In this document: in pieces, positions 11,827 to 24,304 of the stretch
How positions within the stretch are numbered: position 1 is the stretch's first letter
How the letters are laid out: each line of letters starts with the position of its first letter
Origin: Lycorma delicatula
Lineage: Eukaryota; Arthropoda; Insecta; Hemiptera; Fulgoridae
Direction of reading: 5' to 3'
Assembly (NCBI RefSeq): GCF_047948215.1
Contig: NC_134462.1
Location: 114,899,937-114,963,936 of the forward strand
DNA: 64,000 nt
Notes under the pieces: generated by a model
Databases searched by the model: none
The model's input: the letters and a program-made list of their open reading frames with translations, nothing else
Told to the model about the DNA's origin: nothing
Program-made: the position numbers and the translations under genes

Positions 11827-13514
11827 AGTTCATAATGATCAGTTGCATAATGGCGATAACTGTGATCGCGGTAATCGCGATAACTTTTATCTCTGAAGAT
11901 AATTAATGAATCGAAAGTTTTTTAAAAAAAGGAGTGTCTTTCCGTGTACTTTTAAGTTGTGCTTTTAAAAATTAATTTAGGTAAAGATTCATGAAAATAG
12001 TCAATTTGTTTACAAGTAAATAAATTACAAGTATTTTTGAAAAGTTCCCTATGCTCTCCCAACTAACCGATTTAAATCTTTAAAAATTTATTTGAAAGTA
12101 TTAGTGCTTTTTTATATGCGATTAAATTTTCAAGTATATAGAAACTTTTTTCAAGGTCTGTACAACTTTGAAAAATCGTCTTTTTTAAAATATGGATTGA
12201 AGAATTATTGTGCAAAAACCGTCAAACCGATTTTGTTGAAATTTGCGCGTTGCTTTATGATATAAAAACTTTCTTTGAGGCAAAATCTGAAGCTCCTATG
12301 TATAAGTACTCGAAAAATAACCAAAAATTCTTCTTTTGTTTTTTCATTTATTTGACATCTAATGCTAATTATCTATCAATAATAACGTATTTTTTCGATT
12401 TGCAAGCCGTAAAATTTAATTTTTTTTTCTCAATATTTTCTCTAAAATAAATAATTATCGAGTTGTCTATAAAAGTAGGACAAAAAAATTTATTTTTTTT
12501 TTATTTTTTTACATTTTAATAAAAATTTAAGCACGCCTTTTTCTACTGGCTATATTAAAATAATAATTTCTGATGATATTCCAGAGGCGTTAAAACAAAT
12601 ATTAGCGATCAAATAGAAAAAGTCCAATTATGTTAATTATAAAACAGATATATCCAGGACTATATCAACTTTGAGATAATTCAGATATTACAATCAAAAA
12701 CACTGCCAATCATCACAAACTCATCATTTTACATACCACCGTACTCGAGAAAAACGTAAACAGCGATTTAATTTACGAAAGAACTAAACATTTCACCACT
12801 ACATCATATGAAATGAAACTAAAAAACCACGAAAATGTAGACGTGTTATAAACCTTTCGGTCTTATTTTAATAATTAAATAACCAGATATATAATTATTA
12901 AAATAAGTCTCTGACACATTAACATTATAAGGAATACAAATGCGAATGTTTTCGATGAAAAGATGAAATATATCATTCAAATATTTATCTTTATAGGAAT
13001 TAATTTTTTTTTTTTGCGCAAAATGTTCATACTTAGAAAATGACTGTTATTTGTCTGTTCGTTTACAAGCCAACTGTCACAAATCGGATTAAAAAAAAAA
13101 AACGACGTCATGTTAATATTTTGCTTCAAAACGTCAAGGATATAATCAAGAATAAAATTCTATGAAATGCAAAAAAAATTAATTTCATTATAATTTAAAA
13201 TAAGTATATTTGTATACTATAAAAAAAAAATAATTTGTTGAAAATATATTTTTATTTTACAAAAAAAGACTGGATATCTTTTTCTGACAGCATGACGTAA
13301 ACTGATACTGATGTGAAATTCATTTATTTTCCACAACTTTGGAAATAAATGCATTTTTAATTATTAAATGTTATTAAAAGACGATACATAACGATTAATA
13401 TATGTATATTCAGATAAATGAAACAAGTGGTAAAGGTTTTAAGTCTGTAACAGATGCGGTGATTGATATATTAAGTACATAACATGCTTGTGTGTACGTG
13501 TATGTGTGTATTAT
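11827..13514. other. AT-rich unassigned DNA
   Basis: No gene is recognised. The short open frame at 12208-12450 plus is AT-biased and has no family motif. Homopolymer A and T runs are frequent. Confidence 0.5.

Positions 13515-13560
<46 letters not shown>
13515..13560. repeat. (AC)5 then (AT)18 microsatellite
   Basis: A perfect AC run at 13515-13524 passes directly into a perfect AT run to 13560. Short open frames on both strands here are simply translations of the microsatellite. Confidence 0.95.
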
Positions 13561-13563
<3 letters not shown>

Positions 13564-15698
13564 ATACGCCCATGTTTGTATATGTAAGGGCGTATGTATT
13601 TATTTATACGTATACACATAGAAACAGGTCAGATGTATCTGATCAGATCAATACTCCCATTCTGTCTCAATCACTGACTTCCATAATACTATCGTATTCA
13701 GTTCTCTTAGCCTATATCGCCCTAACAAAACCACATTCTGCTTTCAGAGTCCCCAGTTATCCGTAGCGCAACTGAAGCCGAACACGGGGAGTCTATATCT
13801 CCCCGTGAAACCCCTCATTCTGAATCATCCGGTAGGGATCAAAACTGTCACATTTCGGGATAAATCCAGCCAGCGTTCGTTCGTTTTAATTCTTTTGTTC
13901 TATGTTTATCGGTATTCCTCCCCTTTTTTCTGTCTTTCATATTAAATTAAACGATTTCAAAATACATGATAAAAATAATCACTATTAAGAGGAAAGAAAG
14001 ATAATATTTTTCTGAATAATAATTTATTTATAAACATTTTTAAGAGGTAAACGTACTAGAATATTTCATATTATTTTACTTTTATTTTAAATATATCGAA
14101 ATATCTTCAACCCAGAGGGGGAAAGCGATAACTGCCGGAAAGGATACTTCCATCCAAGAAATATCTTTTTCCTGCAAAGTTAAGCTACAAAATTTTCCAA
14201 TTTTTTTAGGAAAAACTCTTAAGTATCTTTTTTTTATCGTCTTCCTTTTACTTTTCCGGCATTTTTAATATATCATATACTATAAAAACTGGAAATGTAT
14301 TAAAAAAACCACTTTTTCCACTATTTATTGTTTTGTTTACTCGACTCAAACGGTTATAGAAATACGATAAATAATGACGTAAAAGGGTCCAAATTAGTCT
14401 CTTTGTGCGTGTCAGTGTTTTTACGTCTATTTGGGTAAATAATGCGAGACTGACAGTACCAAAAAGCTTTTAATATGTGGGATATTACCTGTGGCCTGTA
14501 GCTTTATCCGCTTGGATTTTGGATTTGTACCTAGAATAAGTTTTTAAAAGCAACTTTTAGTTAAAGTTGTACCATAATTTAATGGCAGATATTTTATTAG
14601 GCATATTAGCAAATTGTTTTTATTGAACTATTCACGTTTAAATTAGTTCAAATCTTAGTTAAGCGAAAAAGTAAAAATATTTTGCACCGTTATTGAACTA
14701 TAAAACGATGAGAAAGTAGATTGAAGTCACCCCCTACAATACAATCATTATTCATACTAATTGTTGTAATTCAGAATTTTCACACAAAATCTTGGTCCAC
14801 CCTTTGCCCTACAAACTGGAATTTTTTAAAAAAATGATTAAAAGTGCCTTTTTAAAGAAAAGTCTAATTACGAATTTTTACGGCTATAACAATTTTATCT
14901 TCATAAAAAATCTAACTCTTCCTCTTTGCCATCCTCAAACTGAATTGTTAAAAAATGGTGAAACACGTACAGTTTGTTTTTGAAGAGTATAAATACTAAT
15001 TTTCACTACTGTAACTAACTTCGGTTCCTGAGATACAGAATTCTCATCAAAAAATTTCCCCTCGTTTTAATAGCTTATATAGGAGTTTTTCAAAATCCTT
15101 CCTTATATGTTTACGTGTTACCATTCCACTCTGCCGTTGGGTGCTGCTACCTAACGAGGGCTAGAGTCCCCACGGCAAGCTTGGTCAGGCGATCTGTTCA
15201 CGCCATGTCCTACGTCATAATGCCACAGGAAGTGGTCATTATGAGGTAGCGACTTATTCATTCCGCGCTCGAATCTGATCCAAGGCGGTCACATCATACT
15301 CTTAGTCCGGATGGACTCCATTCTTTGCTCGGATGAACGTTAGCTTTAATGTTATATTTAATTTGTTATTTTTATATGTCAAGTTTATAGCTTTATGTTA
15401 CAATTCATTTCATTAACTGTCAAGACGAAAATTCATTAAACAATTATTCAACAAGCAAGAAGGCGTTGTCTTCATTCATCACCTATGAACATCCAGTCCA
15501 ACCCCGCTCTAAAATCTACTGCAACGTGTTAACGGTCTTCAGGCGAGATCGTTCATAGCACTATGTTATAAAAACAATGGAACCTCAAAAATACGTCTAT
15601 CTAGGTTAATCGGTTTGAGCTGCGCGTTGATGGTATAGATTAATGCAATCAAAAAGGTTCGGTAATGGATTTGTACGAAATCGGGTTCTATAAGAGAT
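13561..15698. other. Unassigned, with two GC-richer patches
   Basis: No gene is recognised. Around 13,750-13,880 a GC-richer stretch holds a perfect 9-bp hairpin (cacggggag at 13783-13791, ctccccgtg at 13799-13807). Around 15,120-15,350 another GC-rich stretch resembles LINE 3' untranslated sequence in composition, but no coding part or target duplication was found. Confidence 0.45.
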
Positions 15699-15765
15699 AT
15701 TTATATAATTATTATTTCCAGTTACCAACAATCATTAATAGAAATTATACTTAAGCGCTTTCGGA
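15699..15765 (+). repeat. Penelope-like terminal block, left
   Basis: This ~67-bp block (ending agcgctttcgga) is an inverted copy of 18,414-18,485. It lies just upstream of Penelope-like RT remnants. Penelope-like elements carry terminal repeats that may be direct or inverted, which this arrangement fits. Confidence 0.6.
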
Positions 15766-15879
15766 GATTACTGCACGCCAAAAGTGTTTATTAAATATGC
15801 GCTTTTGCATGTTTAAAAGGCAACAATTTAAAGATGAAGAAGATAAAATAATCGAAAAAATTAACTGTTTAAATAATGA

Positions 15880-16738
15880 CATTAAAGTCACATAAGTCGA
15901 GAAAACAACAATATAAATTTTTTGGATATGAAAATTAATAAAAATTACCATAATTCTCATAATAAACTAGATAACGACATATATAGGAAACCCACTAAAC
16001 AGGACACCGTAATTCATTTCATCCTTGGAACCAAAAAAAGGCAACGTTTAACTCATTAATATACAGAGCTATAAAATATTTAAAACATAACAATATAAAA
16101 TTAAATAATATCAAATATATAGCTATAACTAAGTAAAGTAATGTAACGAAAGCCTAATAAATAAATTATATCCTAAAATAAAATTTACATAAAATATAAT
16201 ATAAAACTAACAAATAATAATAACGGAAACGAATATGCTAAAATTGAATACAATATAAATTTCAAAAAAATTAATAAAATATTTAATTAAATCTTTTGAA
16301 TTAAAAACTGCATACCAAAACGAATAACAAAATAATAAACTATATAAATAACAGAGAACCTACTAAAATAATAAAACATAATAATAAATCTGAGTTAGAT
16401 AAACAGAGAGTATACAGTTTAAAATGTGGAAATTGGACTTGGAATATATCGAAATGATTAATCGATCTTTTTCGATTAGAATTAATGAACACGTTAATTG
16501 TATAAATGAAGAAAACATAGAACGATCCAATTTTTCCAGACATATCATAAAACATAATCATAATTACAACCCAAATAATCATATTAAAATTCTTAAATAT
16601 TCTAATAACCTTAATAAAACAAATATTTTAGAAAAATATTATATATACTTAAATAATAAAAGACTGATAAATGAAGAAACGAATTTTGAAAATGATATCT
16701 CATTCAAACAAATATTAAACAATAATTTTGATTCTTAG
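15880..16738 (+). pseudogene. Penelope-like element, RT and GIY-YIG remnants
   Basis: Penelope-like elements use a reverse transcriptase joined to a GIY-YIG endonuclease. At about 15,920-16,020 the plus strand reads FLDMKINKN...DNDIYRKPTKQDTVIHF, the pattern found at the end of Penelope RT (LDL.I...F.IYRKPT.TD..IH). At 16,400-16,738 VYSLKCGN, then after a one-frame shift NRSFSIRINEH, NFSRHII, LKYSNNLNKTNILEKYYIY, match the GIY-YIG domain and its trailing helix (QTGRSF..R..EH). The stretch between is AT-rich with many stops. The open part ends at a TAG at 16736-16738. It is clearly dead, and the N-terminal RT is missing. Confidence 0.75.
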
Positions 16739-16907
16739 GTTGGCAAAACTATTTCATTTCAATAAACATAACAACTGTGATCTTCTTACTGTTATGATAT
16801 GCAATTTGACTTTATTTTAACTCATTGACGATCAGTTGTTATTTTTATTTTAAAGTTTATTTCATTAAAATTATCGATAAGTGAATTAAATATTTATAAA
16901 GTATACT

Positions 16908-18385
16908 AGCGGACCCGACGTTGTTGGACCCAGACGTTGTCCTGTTCAAACGCTGTAAATCTAAAGATTAAAAAAATTTCAAATAAACTATAAATTGTTT
17001 GGACCGTTTTGATGATAGATATGTAAAAAAAAAAATTTTAAATACCTGAAGTCACCACGCGTATAGTTACCAATATTTCCCGCACGTCCACGAAGACATG
17101 GCATTGTTCTGTAATAGATACACAACACAAATATAAGTAACTTATTTAAGTTAAAATTAGCAGGAGTGTGGACGAAATTTCATTAATGTGTATATTAGTA
17201 TGACTATTATCAGTTTGTGATTGTTGTATTATTGATTAATTATGTGTAGTGTGGTTAATATTTATTTTCACTAAATATTGAGATGTCTGATGAAAATTGA
17301 ATTAAAAAGTCGAAACGTCGTAAAATTAATAATTAGTGTAATTAATAAATTTTCATCCACATTACTGCTAATTTTCCCTTAAGATCATTCTAAAAAAGTA
17401 CCTCCTGCATTTTTTTTTTAATTTAATAATTTTGAAGTTTCATAACCATGTAACAGCTTAATTAATCAATTAATAAAAAAATTATTGCACTGTAAAAAAA
17501 AGCAAGGTAGTTAAAATTTTAGTAGAAAGTTTTATCACTTCTCTCATTCTTTATTCTAACATTTATTTTACAAAATTTTAGATAATTGATAATTAAAAAC
17601 AATTTTATAATTTTTTTTATAAAATTAATCAGCTACAAAAATTATAACTTCAATTTTTTAAATATACTTTAAATTATAATAATTATTTATTATAAGTAAC
17701 TTATATTTTAATTTTATAAATGTTATAATTTATTTTACAAACTTACAATTTTATTTTCAAAGAGCCGTTCTGTACTTCATAAGTTGCATAGAATCAAATG
17801 AGTACTGACAATTTAAATTTGTAGGTTAAGTTGACTGTTATTGAATGCACGTGTATACATCATTAAAATTCATGAAAAATCATGTAAAATACTCACTTCA
17901 ATACTGCACCTTACAAATTTGCACAATGTATATTTTTTAATTACACTTTAAAACGTTATTCTCAAGCGGGTAATTCTAGTACATAAGAATTTTAATGTAA
18001 TAATAACACTAAGCTACGACGCAAGTAACTGATATGCGAAAAAGCAACAAAAAAAATTCCTAGAATCCGATCGCAGCACCAACTACCGGGTCGGACTGAT
18101 ATGCCAAAAATTAAAAAAAAAATTTCTAAAATGCGATCGCAGCGCAGTATACCGGATCCAATTGTGAACCTTAACCATCCCAAGATCACCAGAAACACGC
18201 AAATAAATAAATAAATTAAAAACACATTTTCTATCGGATCAAATTGTGAATCTAATCCATTCTCGAATCATTTTAATCACACACACAAAATTTATCAAAA
18301 TCAGTCCAGCCGTTTAGGAGGAGTTCAGTCACATACACACGGACAGAAGAAATATATACATATATATATAAAAATAAAGATTATC
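16908..18385 (+). repeat. Non-autonomous dispersed element, interrupted
   Basis: It begins tatactagcggacccgacg and ends with a run that reads aaaatcagtccagccg, then a cacacggacagaaga stretch and (TA)n. These two end types are commonly paired in insect non-autonomous repeats, from general knowledge. There is no gene. A smaller hairpin element (17,152-17,378) sits inside. The stretch 17,990-18,130 holds two related blocks, each containing actgatatgc and cgatcgcagc, like a local duplication. Limits and class are uncertain. Confidence 0.4.
17152..17378. repeat. Hairpin element with hammerhead-like core
   Basis: Arms at about 17,152-17,187 and 17,342-17,378 are imperfect inverted repeats (left arm includes ttagcaggagtgtgga, right arm tccacattactgctaa). 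Between them, 17,287-17,293 is CTGATGA and 17,312-17,315 is GAAA followed by CGTC. This matches the conserved core order of hammerhead ribozymes, which are known in Penelope-like terminal repeats. Stem II pairing is weak by eye, so ribozyme activity is doubtful. Confidence 0.45.
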
Positions 18386-18413
18386 ATTGTTCCTGAAGAT
18401 GAAGTAATATAAT

Positions 18414-18485
18414 CCGAAAGCGCTTGATCATAATTTCTATTAATGAATGTTGGTAAGTGGAAATCAAAATTATATAAATATTTAT
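18414..18485 (-). repeat. Penelope-like terminal block, right
   Basis: Inverted relative to 15,699-15,765: tccgaaagcgctt, then attaatgaatgttggtaa. A cctgaagatgaa phrase just before it is typical of Penelope-like termini. The pair encloses the RT/GIY-YIG remnants and the non-autonomous element. Confidence 0.55.
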
Positions 18486-19253
18486 ATATTGTTACCAACG
18501 GGCCATGCTTAACAAAATTATTCTATAGAAGAGTCAGGAGTGATCATAAAACGACTGGGATTTAACAAAAACATTTTCCTCGTTCAGATTTTAAGTTTTT
18601 TTGAAAAGATAAAGATTTTGTTTTAAAAAATGCCTTAAAAATGATTTTCGTAAATGTCTAAGAAATAGGTGAATAAAGGATATTTTAGTCAAAATGACCA
18701 ACTTTCACTTGATTTTATGTGTGCATGCACACGAGTGTATGTGTGTGTGTTGTTGTGTAAACATTATTTGAAAGAGCTCACATATGATTTTTTTTGAAAC
18801 CTCATCGAATAAAAAATATTTTTTCAATTTAAAACATTTTCCTTCATTATTATTGTATACATAAAAATCTTCTTATTTTTAAATATTATTTTAATTAAAA
18901 TATATTATACAAGGTGATACGCATGATTTTACTCTAGAAATCTGAGTCTACTCAGTCTTAAGCCGGCAACACATACGACAATAGGTTAATCAAAGTGTAC
19001 CCATAAAAATGGAATTAAATCTCAGTTTATAGTTAATTTTATCTGAAGTAATAATAATAATAATATTTTGACTTAAACTAAACTAGGTCTTTAATTTTTA
19101 TTATTCCAATCTCTATTATAAAATTCGAAACTTCTAAAGAGATACTTTTAAAAATATTTATTTATATTTATTATTCATAATATTAGTAAAAGTTCTACTT
19201 AATGACAATTATTTAAGAAAGATCACTTATTATCCAGAAACAAAATGGGAAAT
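18486..19253. other. AT-rich unassigned DNA
   Basis: No gene is recognised. A short TG-rich patch lies at 18,718-18,752. Confidence 0.5.
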
Positions 19254-19940
19254 AATCTGATGTGGACACTAAATTACTTCCTTGTACGCCTATTAAACTA
19301 CATATACACATGTTTTTAAACTGAAAAGTAGATAACATTTTATTTCATTAATAACTTCTGATATCTTTTCATATTTCTTTTTTTATTGTTATTGAAATTA
19401 TTATTTATTGTAACTTGTTTTTACAATCAGAAGTTAGTAATTATTAATAAATCAGTATATTTAAATTTTAAATAAAAATAAAAAAAGGAGATGAATTCTG
19501 ATTCGAACAAATGTGCTCTTGTAAGATCTAAATATTTACCTAATTAAAATTTTATTTTAATTAGGCAATAACTCTGGAACCAATGAAAATAAGTACCACT
19601 TATGATATATCGCTGGAAAGCTTTCAATGATAGCTTATTTCTGCAGTTAAGAAAAAATCAAAAATCCAATTTTTTTAGATTTTGAGCTTTTTAGGACACT
19701 ATTGGTCCAGTCGATTGCAATCAAAAGGGGAGGTGCACAACTAGATGTTACAATAGTTCTAAATCCAAAATTTCAAGATCCTACGACTAATCGTTTTCGA
19801 ATTGTGCGAGATACATACGTCACGCCGAAACTAGTAAAAATGGATTCAGGGATGGTCAAAATGGATATTTCCGTTTAAATCTGAAAACCGAAATTTTTGG
19901 CCATCACAATACTTTCTTTACTTCGTACAAGGAAGTAAAA
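19254..19940 (+). repeat. Rep1 copy B, near full length
   Basis: Begins aatctgatgtggacac, with inverted-end motif acttccttgtacg, and ends acttcgtacaaggaagtaaaa. All internal blocks of the family are in order, so it can serve as a reference copy. The sequence beyond the final aaaa differs between copies, which marks the right end. Confidence 0.9.
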
Positions 19941-20022
19941 AATGTTCAGAAAATTTTTTATATTACTTAAGAACGGAAAATATTGTACTATATTGTTTAT
20001 CTCAGTCCAAAAATATTTATAA

Positions 20023-20130
20023 GTCTCCGTGGCGGAGTGGTAGCTTCTCAGCCTTTCATCCAGAAGTTCTGAGTTCGAATCCCGGTTAGGTATAGCATTT
20101 TTCATACGCTACAAAATTTTACATTTCACA
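20023..20130 (+). mobile_element. SINE type 1, head copy
   Basis: A-box-like ccgtggcggagtggtagc and B box gttcgaatccc are followed by catacgctacaaaat, as in the complete copy at 5674. The conserved tail is missing, so the copy is truncated. Its left flank is about 80 bp from Rep1 copy B. Confidence 0.75.
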
Positions 20131-20749
20131 TTTCCACGTATAAATTTATATGGTGAATTAATCATTCAAAATAAAATTATAAGTGTAACAATATTTGTAA
20201 ATAAATAAAATTAATAAAATAAATTATAATATTAAATAAAACGTTTTGAGCAAATATTTTGTTATTTCTAAAGCAAGGTAACTTGGTAATTCTGTACAAT
20301 TTACTATATTGTTTTAATACATAAGCCTTATGTAGTTTTGAAATTAAAATTTATATAAATAATGATGTTTAATATAAATACGAATCAAATTTCATATTAG
20401 CACTACCATATGGAAACTCTAAAGTAAATTCCACTTGACTTAATATTTGCGTAGGCTTAATGAATGTTATTTTGTACAATGTTAATGAAAGTAGGGACCA
20501 TATTTTGACAGCTACAATAGTTAGAAAGTTAAATAATACAGGAAAAGTTATTTTAGAATGTATTGTTTTACACAGTAGACTATAACTATTATACAGTTTA
20601 TAACTAACGAATTATTGAAGTTCCTTCTATTATCGGATGGAAAACAACTCCCCGGTAAAAATTTAGAAAAAAAATGTTTACTAAGATAAGTATTTCCAGT
20701 TTGACTCCTGTTTTTTTTTAAAACTTCTATGGCCACGTTAAGTATCCGT
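20131..20749. other. AT-rich unassigned DNA
   Basis: No gene or repeat family recognised. Confidence 0.5.
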
Positions 20750-21150
20750 TTATTTCTTTTTCAATTTTTTTCTTCACTTCTTAGTACTTCAGTCATCCTC
20801 TTGGATTTAAGATTTTTTTCGTTCTTCTGGCTTGGTTTTCGGTTCTATTTTCTTTTTCTTGCATAGTCTTGGAACAATTTGCTACTCTGGACCATTCCGC
20901 AGTATTCTTGTAAATTGTCTTTTCATCTCCTTTACTACCGTCTTGTACCAGTTTGTTCGTATTTTTCTATTTTCTATGAATTCTAGGATTTTTTTTAGCA
21001 AATCTATCCGTGAGTATACTCTTAGTGTAACCATAGAAAAATACTTTTCTTCTTGTAAACATGGTTGTGAGTTTTTATTTTCTAATTTAATTCTTCATTG
21101 AATCTTATACGTATTCTTTCTGATCTCTTTTTTGGTCTAGGATTTTTAAT
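20750..21150 (-). pseudogene. LINE polymerase C-terminal fragment
   Basis: On the minus strand, RRKVFFYGYTKSILTDRFAKK is followed after a one-base shift by KILEFIENRKIRTNWYKTV. This is the pattern of the region after the RT domain in one LINE family (RRL.FYGH..RM..DRLTKKI...W..E...DL), also present here at 32,300, 37,240 and 39,600. Remaining sequence down to about 20,750 has the charged, frameshifted look of the same C-terminus. It is dead and 5'-truncated. Confidence 0.6.
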
Positions 21151-22504
21151 TTCTTTTTTCTAGCTCTTCTAACAGACTTTTATTATTAAGGGATATTCAT
21201 TCTGTTACGTACGGGCTTTCCGGTTTGATTCCTAATTATTATCATTCTTTTTAAATGTATGTCCTCGAATGATAAATAATGAAAAATTATTTCACCAAAA
21301 ACGGGGCAGAATTTTTCCTAAATAATCTGAGATATTCAACCAAATTTAATGTATGTTAATTTAACTAGTTTTTAAATTTCGGTATCTCCGAATTAATGAA
21401 TAATCTTCTTTCATGTTAGTTTAGAGAAACATACAGAAAAGAGGTTGTAAAAACAATATTTCAATTATAAACATCACATCCATACAGCAGAATAAAAGTC
21501 AGTATTTTCTTCCTACTATTTAAATTTTTTAACAGGTGAGAAAATTTGGTTTAAGAAATTGGTAGTAATCAGCTGATATATTATTATTCAGTTATACTGC
21601 TTTTCATTTTTTACTATATTTTTTGAGAATAATGAAGGTCGGTTGTTCAAAACAAGAACATAGTTTTTATAATGTTTCATTATTGATGGAAAAATATACG
21701 TATACCTCACCACCCATGAAATATTGCAAGCAAAATTTCCTAATCCTTTATTACCAACCAGTAAATAGTTACTTGAAGCTAAATATAAAATTTTTAAATA
21801 ATAAGATGTGTTAGATCTCCACGAAGTACAGCAGATCTAGAAGAGCTGAAGATCTAGTTGGAAAACAAACTTTTTACCGTAATATAAAGATAAATACTTT
21901 AAACAACATCCAGAAAGGCGTAAGTAAAGGTAAAACCACCGAAAATATTACCAATATTTTCTAAATATTGATACTATTCAGAAAATGTTTATGAAACATT
22001 CTAAAGGAACTGAAAAGTACGAATGATAAAATTATTTCATACACTTCATGAAGATGATTTTAATAAAAGGATAGAATTTTACCAGGAATATATTGCTACA
22101 TAGCAGTTCCTCATTTTTGTAGGAAAATGATATGTATAAACGGATGAAGCAGATTTCAAATATAATGTTTAGAAAACCATATAAATTATTAGTCGGATGA
22201 AAATCTTCGCATAATTGTGGAAAAGAATTTAACATTCAAGGAGTTCATATTTGGTGTGATATCACAGAAAATAAATGATGGGTCCTTATTTATTCATCCA
22301 AAGCGTGCCGGGAAATTTAAATTTTGAGATGTTATTACGGATTTATTAAACAACCGCATGCTTGATATTGCTCGTCCAAATATTTTGATTTCCTACTTAA
22401 TTCTTCTTTTTTGTTTTTAATAAACCTATTTATCTTATTTACCGAACATAGTTTATAATTATTGTAAATAATAATATTTGTATTTTTACATAAAAACAAT
22501 ATTG
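21151..22504. other. AT-rich unassigned DNA
   Basis: No gene is recognised. The 60- to 70-codon frames have no motif. Confidence 0.5.
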
Positions 22505-22950
22505 TTTTCACTTCATTATAAGAAGTAAAGGAAGTATTGTATCCCAAAAAATTTCGGTTTTCAGATTTCTACGGAAATATCCTTTTTGACCATCCCTGAA
22601 TCAATTTTCATAAGTTTCGGAGTGACGTCTTCTGTACGTACGTATGTATCGCGCATAACTCAAAAACGATTAGCCGTAGAATGTTGAAATTTTGCATTTA
22701 GGACTGTTGTACCAAGACTGTTGTATCATAAATTATGCATCTCCCCTTTTGATACCAATCAATTGAACCAAAAATGTATATAGTCAGACATCTTAATAAA
22801 TTTGGATTATTAACTTTTTCTTAACTGTCGTAATAAGCCTTCGTTGGTAATTTTCAACTATACATCATAAATGGTACTTATTTTCATTGGTTTCAGAGTT
22901 ATAGTCAAATAAAATTTTTATTAATGAATTATTTGGATCGTACAAGGGGA
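22505..22950 (-). repeat. Rep1 copy C, right part
   Basis: Reverse-oriented Rep1 starting at its right end (aagtaaaggaagtattgt) and running to cgtacaagggga, where an RTE-like LINE tail interrupts it. The interrupting piece carries a short duplication (acaaggg). Confidence 0.85.
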
Positions 22951-23419
22951 TTAATTTAAACGTCAGGAAAAGATTTTTGAAAGTATATGTTTGAAGCGTA
23001 GCTTTATATGTAAGTGAAACTTGGACGATCGGAGTACCTGAGAAGGAAAGATTAGAATCTTTTGAAATGTGGTACTATAGGAAAATGATAAAAATCAGAT
23101 GGGTGGATAAAGTGACAATTGAAGAGGTGTTGGGATCATTCGAAGAAAAAAGAAGCATTTGGAAAAATAAAGTTAAAAGAAGAGACAGACTTATACGCTA
23201 CTCATTAAGGCATCCTGGAATAGTTGCTTTAATATTGGAGGGACAGGTAGAAGGAAAAAACTGTGCAGGCAGGCAGGAAGGCAACGTTTGGAATATGTAA
23301 AACAGATTGTTATGGATGTAGAATGTAGGGGATATACCAAAATGAAACGACTAGCACTAGGTAGAGAATCTTGGACAGCTGTATCAAACCAGTCAAATGA
23401 CTGAAGACAAAAAATAAAA
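22951..23419 (+). mobile_element. RTE-like LINE tail inserted in Rep1
   Basis: A 5'-truncated insertion is flanked by acaaggg(g)a at 22942-22950 and acaaggga at 23420-23427. It encodes, with a stop and shifts, LNVRKRFLKVYV, then KMIKIRWVDKVTIEEVLG, RSIWKNKVKRRDRLI, HPGIVALILEGQVEGKN and MKRLALGRESW. Reading stops in-frame near the end, and the 3' end is gacaaaaaataaaaa. Related to 42,345-43,214. It inserted after Rep1 copy C. Confidence 0.85.
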
Positions 23420-23950
23420 ACAAGGGAAAAGCACATCGATTCGAATCTTCATATACATATAACAACAATAAAAAAAAAATTATGAAAAAAATCAGAAGTT
23501 ATTAGTTAAATAAAATGTTATGTACTTTACATTTTAATTCAAAAATGTTTACAGAAGTTAATAATTATTAATTAACCAATATATTTAAATTTAAAAAATA
23601 AAAAAAAAATATGTATATGAAGTCGAATTTAAACCGATATATGTATGGTTGCGGATCTGATGCATTCTAACTTATACCATGTAACTACTTGAGCGTCGTG
23701 AAACAAAATTAATATATAAACTAATATAAAATGCTGATACTAGCACCACAGATAAATGTGATGCAGTTACACAATTGCATTGTGGTGTCCAATACAATTC
23801 AATTGTATAAATGTCCACTTTATTAAAGAATTGAAGGATCGTATCTCACTTTCAAATGAAATAAGTTTAAATGAAGTGCAGCAAAAAATGTGAATATGCA
23901 ATTTAATAGGCGTACAAAGAAGTCATGTGGTGTCCACATCAGATTTTTTT
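23420..23950 (-). repeat. Rep1 copy C, left part, rearranged
   Basis: After the LINE, Rep1 resumes in minus orientation (gcacatcgattcgaatc), but 23,530-23,640 matches Rep1 in plus orientation, and 23,895-23,950 is the minus-oriented left end (gtacaaagaagtcatgtggtg). The piece is therefore a mosaic of at least two Rep1 copies or an internal inversion. The portion 23,640-23,890 has no Rep1 similarity I can see. Confidence 0.65.
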
Positions 23951-24304
23951 TGTATGCAATCACCAAAGAAAAAAAATAAAAACATATTTGCTGATTATAC
24001 TTCACACAGATTTGGATTAATTAAACAATAAAGAATAATTTCCAATACAACATGACCTTTGCTGGAAATGAATTTAATTTTATATACTAAAAAATATTTT
24101 TGGTTTGTAAAATTAACATAAACAATACAGATTATTTTACAGCAGTTAGGAAAGAAACTTAAGTGCAATTAATGGCCCTCAAACGTAAGAGAAAGATGTC
24201 AACGTCTGCACCGTGCTTTCTTAGTTCCATTAATCAGCATCAGATTTTATTTCTATTACTTTATTTTTTTAATGTATACCACTAGTGAACAATAAGCAAC
24301 CCCT
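23951..24304. other. AT-rich unassigned DNA
   Basis: Nothing recognised. Confidence 0.45.

Noticed and set aside
13410..13766. Open frames of 69 and 92 codons over a microsatellite
   Set aside because: Composed of the (AC)n/(AT)n array and its borders; no motif and no conserved context.
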